Source: Phyllobacterium myrsinacearum
Lineage (GTDB): Bacteria > Pseudomonadota > Alphaproteobacteria > Rhizobiales > Rhizobiaceae
Direction of reading: 5' to 3'
Length of the DNA: 64,000 bases
Assembly: GCF_002980555.1 (NCBI RefSeq)
Contig: NZ_PVBT01000005.1
Coordinates: forward strand, 347,991 to 411,990
Shown here: positions 59,324 through 64,000 of the stretch, in pieces
Position numbering within the stretch: the first letter of the stretch is position 1
Layout: every line of letters begins with the position of its first letter
Notes under the pieces: generated by a model
What the model saw: only the letters and a program-made list of their open reading frames with translations
What the model was told of the DNA's origin: nothing
The model's database searches: none
Position numbers and translations under genes: made by a program

Positions 59324-60205
59324 TCATATCTCCGTTGTGGAAAAAGCCGGCCGTGCTGGTTTGGTGCGATGCGCGGCATGAATGGGGTTGGCGGACGCGG
59401 CGGGTCGCCTTGCGGCAGACGGCCGGGTGACCGGCTTCGGCGCTTCGCCGGTCGTGCCGTTGAGAATATCGAGCACCCCGTTGCGGATGGCGGCGAGCTC
59501 AGGGGATGTACGCTCGCGCGGATGCGGTAAATCCACCGGTACAATCTGCCGGATCCTGCCCGGGCGCGGCGACATGATCACCACCCGGTCTCCCAGATAG
59601 ACGGCCTCATCGACATCATGGGTCACCAGCACCATGGTGATCTTTTCCGCGGCCCAGATCTGCTGCAGCTCGCCTTGCAGCCTTGCCTTGGTAATGGCAT
59701 CCAGCGCTCCGAAGGGTTCATCCAGGAACAGCACATCCGGCCGGTTGACGAGACCGCGGGCAATCCCGGCACGTTGTGCCATGCCGCCAGACAGTTGATG
59801 CGGATAGGCTTTTTCAAAACCCGACAGGCCCACAAGCGCGATCTGCTCGCTCACCAGCTCGCGCTTTTCCGCCTTGGAAAAAGCCGCATTCTCCAGCCCG
59901 AGTGAAACATTGCGCTCGACGGTCAGCCACGGGAAAAGCCTCGGCTCCTGAAAAACGATCCCCCGGTCAAGGCTGGGGCCGTCAACGCGCCGTCCTCCAT
60001 GCTCGATCACGCCGTCATGTTCGACATCAAGGCCTGCACCGAGGCGCAGCAGGGTGGACTTGCCGCAGCCGCTCGCCCCGACAATGGTTACGAACTCACC
60101 CGCCTTGATATCAAGACTGACATCGTCAAGCGCGGTGAGCGCCGTGCCATTGACGTTGAATCGCCGGGTGACATTGCGGATTTTCAGATGAGCAGGGCTG
60201 GTCAT
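59324..60205 (-). CDS. Sulfonate/nitrate-type ABC transporter ATPase (SsuB type)
   Basis: The start is the ATG at 60205, with GAGGTGG upstream; the longer frame overlaps the monooxygenase gene. It encodes 293 residues: Walker A '[17 protein letters not shown]', signature 'LSGGMAQRAGIARGLV', Walker B 'VLFLDEPFGALD' and 'VTHDVDEAVYLGDRVV'. A basic, Pro/Ala-rich tail of ~35 residues follows the ATPase fold. Confidence 0.94.
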   Translation of the reverse strand: MTSPAHLKIRNVTRRFNVNGTALTALDDVSLDIKAGEFVTIVGASGCGKSTLLRLGAGLDVEHDGVIEHGGRRVDGPSLDRGIVFQEPRLFPWLTVERNVSLGLENAAFSKAEKRELVSEQIALVGLSGFEKAYPHQLSGGMAQRAGIARGLVNRPDVLFLDEPFGALDAITKARLQGELQQIWAAEKITMVLVTHDVDEAVYLGDRVVIMSPRPGRIRQIVPVDLPHPRERTSPELAAIRNGVLDILNGTTGEAPKPVTRPSAARRPAASANPIHAAHRTKPARPAFSTTEI

Positions 60206-60233
60206 GACGCCACCTCTTTCGCTGTCAATCGTT

Positions 60234-61589
60234 TCATTCGGCGGCAACGGCCGCATGCGCCGGATGCAGCGGCTCGCGCAGTCCGAGATGACTGCGCAAG
60301 GTGCGGCCAGCATAGTCCGTGCGGAACAGGCCGCGGCGGCGCAACTCCGGAACGATGTGTTCGACAAAGTCCGTAAGGCCGGCCGGCAGATGCGGCGGCA
60401 TGACGTTGAAGCCGTCGGCAGCGCCGGTGATGAACCACTCTTCCATCTGGTCGACGATCTGTTCGGGTGTTCCGACAATCTGCCAATGACCGCGCGCGCC
60501 TGCCACGCGCAGATACAACTGGCGGATGGTCAGGTTTTCCCGGCGGGCCAGATCAACCAGCAGCTTCTGCCTGCTCTTGCTGCCATTGGTTTCCGTGACC
60601 TCTGGAATGGGTCCGTCCAGCGGATATGCCGACAGATCGACATCGCCCGCCATTCCGTTCAGCAGCGATAGTCCCACCGCGGGATGAATGAGTTCCTGGA
60701 TCTGTTCGAATTTTTCCCGTGCTTCAGACTCAGTCTTGCCGATGACCGGGAAAATACCCGGCATGATCTTCAGAGCGTCAGGCGAACGGCCAAAACGGGC
60801 AAGCCTGCCCTTGACGTCGCTGTAGAAGGCGCGCGCATCCTCGATCGTCTGGTGAGCCGTGAATATGACTTCAGCCGTGCGGGCGGCAAGATCCTTGCCC
60901 GGTTCCGACGAACCCGCCTGCACGATGACCGGATGACCCTGCGGCGCGCGCGCGACGTTGAGCGGCCCGCGAACCTTGAAGTGCTTGCCGCGGTGATTGA
61001 GCAGATGCTGCTTGGCTGGATCGTAGTAGATGCCGCTATCCTTATCGCGCAGGAATGCGTCCTCTTCCCAGGTATCCCAGAGCCCGCGCACGACATCGGC
61101 AAATTCCTCGGCGCGCTCATAGCGCTCGGCATGGGCAACATGATGGTCACGGTTGAAATTCTGCGCTTCATCTTCGCTCGCCGAGGTCACAAGATTCCAG
61201 CCGGCACGGCCTGCGCTGATATGATCAAGCGAAGCAAACTTCCGGGCAATGTGATAGGGTTCGTTATAGGTGGTGGAAGCCGTCGCGACGAAGCCGACCC
61301 GCTCGGTCAGCGCAGCGAGCGCCGAGAGAAGCGTCAACGGTTCGAACTGCGCGACGTAACGGATAGCTGTGCGGCTGAGCGCTTCGGTGTCCGTCCCGCG
61401 CGTACCGACACCATCGGCCATGAAGATCAGGTCGAACTTGGCTGCTTCCGCGATCCGCGCCAGCTCCGCATAATGTGCGAAGTTCGACCCGGCATCGGCC
61501 TGTGCCTGCGGGTGCCGCCAGGCGGCGATATGGTGCCCTGTCGGATAGAGAAAGGCCCCCAAACTCAATTGGTCTGTCCGTCTGGTCAT
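60234..61589 (-). CDS. FMN-dependent monooxygenase, NtaA/SnaA/DszA type (LLM class)
   Basis: A 451-residue luciferase-like enzyme of the group that includes nitrilotriacetate monooxygenase and dibenzothiophene-sulfone monooxygenase (DszA). Key segments are 'LARIAEAAKFDLIFMADGV' near residue 43, 'RKFASLDHISAGRAGWNLVT' near 114, 'HAERYERAEEFADVVRGLW' near 150 and 'HPVIVQAGSSEPGKDLAARTA' near 220. It uses reduced FMN from a separate reductase. It is the first gene of the operon that also carries SsuABC-type genes, which suggests C-S bond cleavage of an imported organosulfur compound. Confidence 0.92.
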   Translation of the reverse strand: MTRRTDQLSLGAFLYPTGHHIAAWRHPQAQADAGSNFAHYAELARIAEAAKFDLIFMADGVGTRGTDTEALSRTAIRYVAQFEPLTLLSALAALTERVGFVATASTTYNEPYHIARKFASLDHISAGRAGWNLVTSASEDEAQNFNRDHHVAHAERYERAEEFADVVRGLWDTWEEDAFLRDKDSGIYYDPAKQHLLNHRGKHFKVRGPLNVARAPQGHPVIVQAGSSEPGKDLAARTAEVIFTAHQTIEDARAFYSDVKGRLARFGRSPDALKIMPGIFPVIGKTESEAREKFEQIQELIHPAVGLSLLNGMAGDVDLSAYPLDGPIPEVTETNGSKSRQKLLVDLARRENLTIRQLYLRVAGARGHWQIVGTPEQIVDQMEEWFITGAADGFNVMPPHLPAGLTDFVEHIVPELRRRGLFRTDYAGRTLRSHLGLREPLHPAHAAVAAE

Positions 61590-61732
61590 GGATGCTCCAG
61601 GATCAAGAATGAAGCTGGAAGCCTAACCGCCGCGTTTTAATCTCGACAGAAATGGTATTCTTTAAATCAGGAGGTTTCGGGTTTATTGTGCCGATGCGGT
61701 AAAAACCCCAGAGAAATTCCAGCCGGTATCGT

Positions 61733-62152
61733 TCAGTCGGCAACCGCCTTCATGGCGCGCTCGCCGGCAAGTTGGGGTGCACTGCCGGTTGCACGCTGGT
61801 CGAATGATCGCCGCGCCTGTTCAACCTCGTGTTCATGCTCCAGCGCCCAGGTGCATAAAGCTCCAAATGGTTCCTTCAGCGTGTGGCCGAGCGGCGTGAC
61901 ACTGTATTCGACGGCAACCGGAGAGATGGGAATGACACGCCGCAATACCATTCCATTTCGTTCCAATCGCCGCAGAGCTTCGGCGAGTGCCTTCTGTGTG
62001 ATGCCGTCGATGCGGCGCTTTATTTCGTTGAAACGCAGGGGATTGCCACAGAGCAACGACAGAATGAGCACAGACCATTTGTCCGCGATCTGATCGAGCA
62101 GAAGGCGGCTGGAACCGTGAACCGTGCACACCGTGTTTCGATTCTCGGTCAT
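61733..62152 (-). CDS. HxlR-family transcriptional regulator
   Basis: A 139-residue winged-helix regulator with 'DQIADKWSVLILSLLCGNPL' near residue 20, 'RFNEIKRRIDGITQKALAEA' and 'RRLERNGMVLRRVI'. A Cys at residue 9 matches the redox or electrophile-sensing Cys of many HxlR proteins. It is divergent from the Old Yellow Enzyme gene, the classic pairing for quinone or electrophile response. It may also affect the monooxygenase operon 143 bp downstream. Confidence 0.93.
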   Translation of the reverse strand: MTENRNTVCTVHGSSRLLLDQIADKWSVLILSLLCGNPLRFNEIKRRIDGITQKALAEALRRLERNGMVLRRVIPISPVAVEYSVTPLGHTLKEPFGALCTWALEHEHEVEQARRSFDQRATGSAPQLAGERAMKAVAD

Positions 62153-62252
62153 GGTGGTTTCCTCCTGTATACCTGATCTACATTAAGTGCCTTATTGACA
62201 CTAGGTTTACAATATATACCTCAGTACTTCAACACAACCGGAGTACCTATCA
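62153..62252. promoter_or_regulatory. Divergent HxlR / Old Yellow Enzyme promoter region
   Basis: A TTGACA lies at 62193-62198. The motif TACCT occurs three times in direct orientation (around 62171, 62216 and 62243), the first two as TATACCT. These repeats are candidate HxlR sites; no perfect palindrome was seen. Confidence 0.4.
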
Positions 62253-63374
62253 ATGTCTGCACCGCACGTGGCTGCTCTCTTCAAGCCATTCAAGATCAAA
62301 TCACTGGAACTTCAGAACCGCATCGTCATGGCGCCGATGACGCGCACATTTTCCCCCGGCGGCGTCCCCGGCGACAATGTGGCCGCCTATTATCGCCGCC
62401 GTGCTGAAGGCGAAGTGGGACTGATCCTGTCGGAGGGAACGGTGATTGACCGCCCCGCCTCCAAAAACCACCCGGATATTCCGTTCTTTCATGGCAAAGC
62501 GGCCTTGGAGGGATGGGCGCACGTCATCGAAGAAGTGCATGCTGCGGGCGGCAAAATGGGACCGCAGATCTGGCACACCGGATCAACGTCTCATCCGACG
62601 ACGGACTGGCGTCCGCCATCACCGGTTGAAAGCCCCTCCGGTCTTGTCGGTCCCGGTGAACCGCGCGGCAATGCCATGACGGACGAAGACATTGCCGATA
62701 CCATCGCTGCGTTCGCGCGGGCAGCCGCCGACGCCAAACGGCTGGGTTTTGATGTGGTCGAAATCCATGGGGCGCACGGCTATCTCATAGACCAGTTCTT
62801 CTGGGCAGGAAGCAATAAGCGAACGGATCATTTTGGCGGAGCGACGCTCAAGGAAAGGGCACGATTTGCGGCCGAGGTCGTCAAGGCTGTCCGCAATGCT
62901 GTTGGCCCTGATTTCCCTGTTCTCCTGCGCGTCAGCCAATGGAAGCAGCAGGATTACAGCTACCGGCTGGCGGAAACACCGGGCGAGATGGCCGATTGGC
63001 TCGTGCCCCTTGCCGAGGCAGGCGTGGACATCTTTCACGCTTCGCAGCGGCGGTTCTGGGAGCCCGAGTTTCCGCAAATCGACGGCGACGAGGGCCTGAA
63101 CTTTGCAGGCTGGGCAAAGAAACTGACGGGCGCAGCCACCATCAGTGTGGGATCCGTGGGATTATCAGGTGAATTCCTGGCTGCTTTCGGCGGTGAAAGC
63201 TCCCAGCCCGAGAGCCTGGACAAACTGGTGCGCCGTCTGGAACGCGAAGAGTTTGACCTGATCGCCGTGGGCCGCGCCCTTTTGAACGATCCCTTGTGGA
63301 TCAGAAAAGTTCGCGATGGCGACACGCAGAACCTGAAAAGCTTTAGCCCCGCCGCAATGCTGGAACTGGCATAA
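62253..63374 (+). CDS. Old Yellow Enzyme-family NADH:flavin oxidoreductase
   Basis: A 373-residue FMN ene-reductase. 'LFKPFKIKSLELQNRIVMAP' at the N-terminus, 'VVEIHGAHGYLIDQFFW' near 168, 'NKRTDHFGGATLKERARF' near 190 and 'DLIAVGRALLNDPLW' near 335 are family hallmarks. It reduces activated C=C bonds or nitro groups of electrophiles. It is divergent from and probably repressed by the HxlR protein. It is monocistronic, ending at the hairpin at 63.4 kb. Confidence 0.94.
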   Translation: MSAPHVAALFKPFKIKSLELQNRIVMAPMTRTFSPGGVPGDNVAAYYRRRAEGEVGLILSEGTVIDRPASKNHPDIPFFHGKAALEGWAHVIEEVHAAGGKMGPQIWHTGSTSHPTTDWRPPSPVESPSGLVGPGEPRGNAMTDEDIADTIAAFARAAADAKRLGFDVVEIHGAHGYLIDQFFWAGSNKRTDHFGGATLKERARFAAEVVKAVRNAVGPDFPVLLRVSQWKQQDYSYRLAETPGEMADWLVPLAEAGVDIFHASQRRFWEPEFPQIDGDEGLNFAGWAKKLTGAATISVGSVGLSGEFLAAFGGESSQPESLDKLVRRLEREEFDLIAVGRALLNDPLWIRKVRDGDTQNLKSFSPAAMLELA

Positions 63375-63394
63375 GCCACCAGCCACACCAATCA

Positions 63395-63428
63395 TCAAAG
63401 CCATGACGCAAACGCATCATGGCTTTGA
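63395..63428 (+). terminator. Perfect 12-bp stem-loop after the OYE gene
   Basis: TCAAAGCCATGA and TCATGGCTTTGA flank the 10-base loop CGCAAACGCA, 20 bp after the stop. The position fits a terminator, though no T-run follows. Confidence 0.65.
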
Positions 63429-64000
63429 CAGCCGGTTGAGATCGAGGGCCTCGCTCAGGCACATGACGACACTGTGAAAGTGTCTGGCGCCCCAACGTGT
63501 CTGGTTTCCCTCACTGTGAATGTTTTCACTTATCCACTCGGTTCTTGGGTGAGCGGAGACCTCAACGAACTCTAGTCTGTCGAGACTATTCCATTGTTTT
63601 TGTTATGAACTTCGTCTTATTACGCAATTAGATCAGCCTTAGCTTCTTCATTGCTGACTTGGATTGTGGTGAGAGGCTCGTGGATAAGTCTGGAACTATC
63701 CAGGTTTACGTTCCCGTCCGGCCTGACTGGGTCTGCGGCCGTCCATCTACCGATTTATCACAGTATTTGTAGTTCTGCTCGGCTGTACAGCATTGGTTTT
63801 GAAGGTTTTCCGGTGTCCCCTGCCCTCTCCGCTTTAACTCTTCCACCCTCTCCCCATCCCCGTTTCACCCATCATCGGCATATATAACTGTTCGTTTTCT
63901 TGTGACTTGCGAGTTTGTACATGGCGGGTTTTCCGGCGGTGTCACCGCTGTTTGCCGGCCAAGCGGCGCGGTTTGGCCCATGCGATCACGCCCCTGCAAC
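63429..64000. other. Non-coding stretch with short direct repeats
   Basis: No supportable gene is seen in these 572 bases. Composition turns T- and pyrimidine-rich compared with the operons to its left. GTGTCTGG occurs at 63480 and 63497, and CACTGTGAA at 63470 and 63512. A 78-codon open frame at 63651-63887 has no ribosome site or protein-like pattern. It may be a degraded mobile-element edge, but nothing proves that. Confidence 0.5.

Noticed and set aside
63651-63887. 78-codon open frame near the right end
   Set aside because: No ribosome site, no family resemblance, biased low-complexity composition; not supportable as a gene.
63901-64000. Possible transposase fragment at the right edge, minus strand
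   Set aside because: Short open segments exist but none shows a catalytic motif or inverted-repeat end; too little sequence to call.

Overview
The window looks like a catabolic and accessory stretch of an alphaproteobacterial chromosome or large replicon. The best guess is Hyphomicrobiales (Rhizobiales), near Phyllobacterium, Brucella/Ochrobactrum or Mesorhizobium. The reasons are the high but not extreme GC, the many ABC uptake operons each with its own ROK, RpiR, GntR or HxlR regulator, split iorAB genes, and a TfuA/YcaO pair of the type known from rhizobia. The genus is inferred from family content, not from a marker gene. I saw no rRNA, tRNA, CRISPR array or intact insertion sequence.

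Region 1 (1-5.6 kb, rightward) is the most unusual part. It holds the end of a BTAD/TPR regulator, two small related proteins that share an N-terminus but not a C-terminus, a YcaO protein and an overlapping TfuA protein. This is the layout of a gene cluster for a ribosomally made, backbone-modified (probably thioamidated) peptide. A Tat-exported Hint-domain protein follows, and a GMC oxidoreductase converges on it (to 7.3 kb).

Region 2 (7.6-18.0 kb) is a carbohydrate-type ABC uptake operon (binding protein, two permeases, ATPase). It also encodes an argininosuccinate-lyase-fold enzyme and a PfkB kinase. Divergent from it are a ROK regulator and a large PIG-L deacetylase. Together they suggest uptake and dismantling of an N-acylated sugar conjugate. 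Region 3 (18.1-26.9 kb) is a dipeptide-type ABC operon with an AbgB-like M20 amidohydrolase and an alpha/beta hydrolase, under a divergent RpiR regulator.

Region 4 (26.9-30.7 kb) is an ECF sigma factor and anti-sigma pair beside a Tat-exported metallo-beta-lactamase-fold protein, a secreted TPR protein and a DoxX membrane protein. Region 5 (30.8-40.5 kb) is a leftward run: kynureninase-like PLP enzyme, amino-acid binding protein, permease, second class-V PLP enzyme, formamidase-like cyclase, then iorA and iorB. A perfect 24-bp palindrome sits over the predicted -10 of this run, next to a divergent GntR/FCD regulator. Region 6 (40.5-46.6 kb) joins a spermidine/putrescine-type ABC system to a DmpA-like aminopeptidase and an RpiR regulator.

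Region 7 (46.7-55.5 kb) is an exopolysaccharide locus of the NfrA/NfrB/WecB type (phage N4 receptor glycan in E. coli). The glycosyltransferase carries a C-terminal MshEN-like, probably c-di-GMP-binding, module, and the locus adds a BcsB-like periplasmic protein. Region 8 (55.7-63.4 kb) is a sulfonate-type ABC system with an NtaA/SnaA/DszA-type FMN monooxygenase, a nitroreductase, an HxlR regulator and a divergent Old Yellow Enzyme homologue. It is probably for scavenging organosulfur or related compounds. The last ~570 bp contain no gene I can support.
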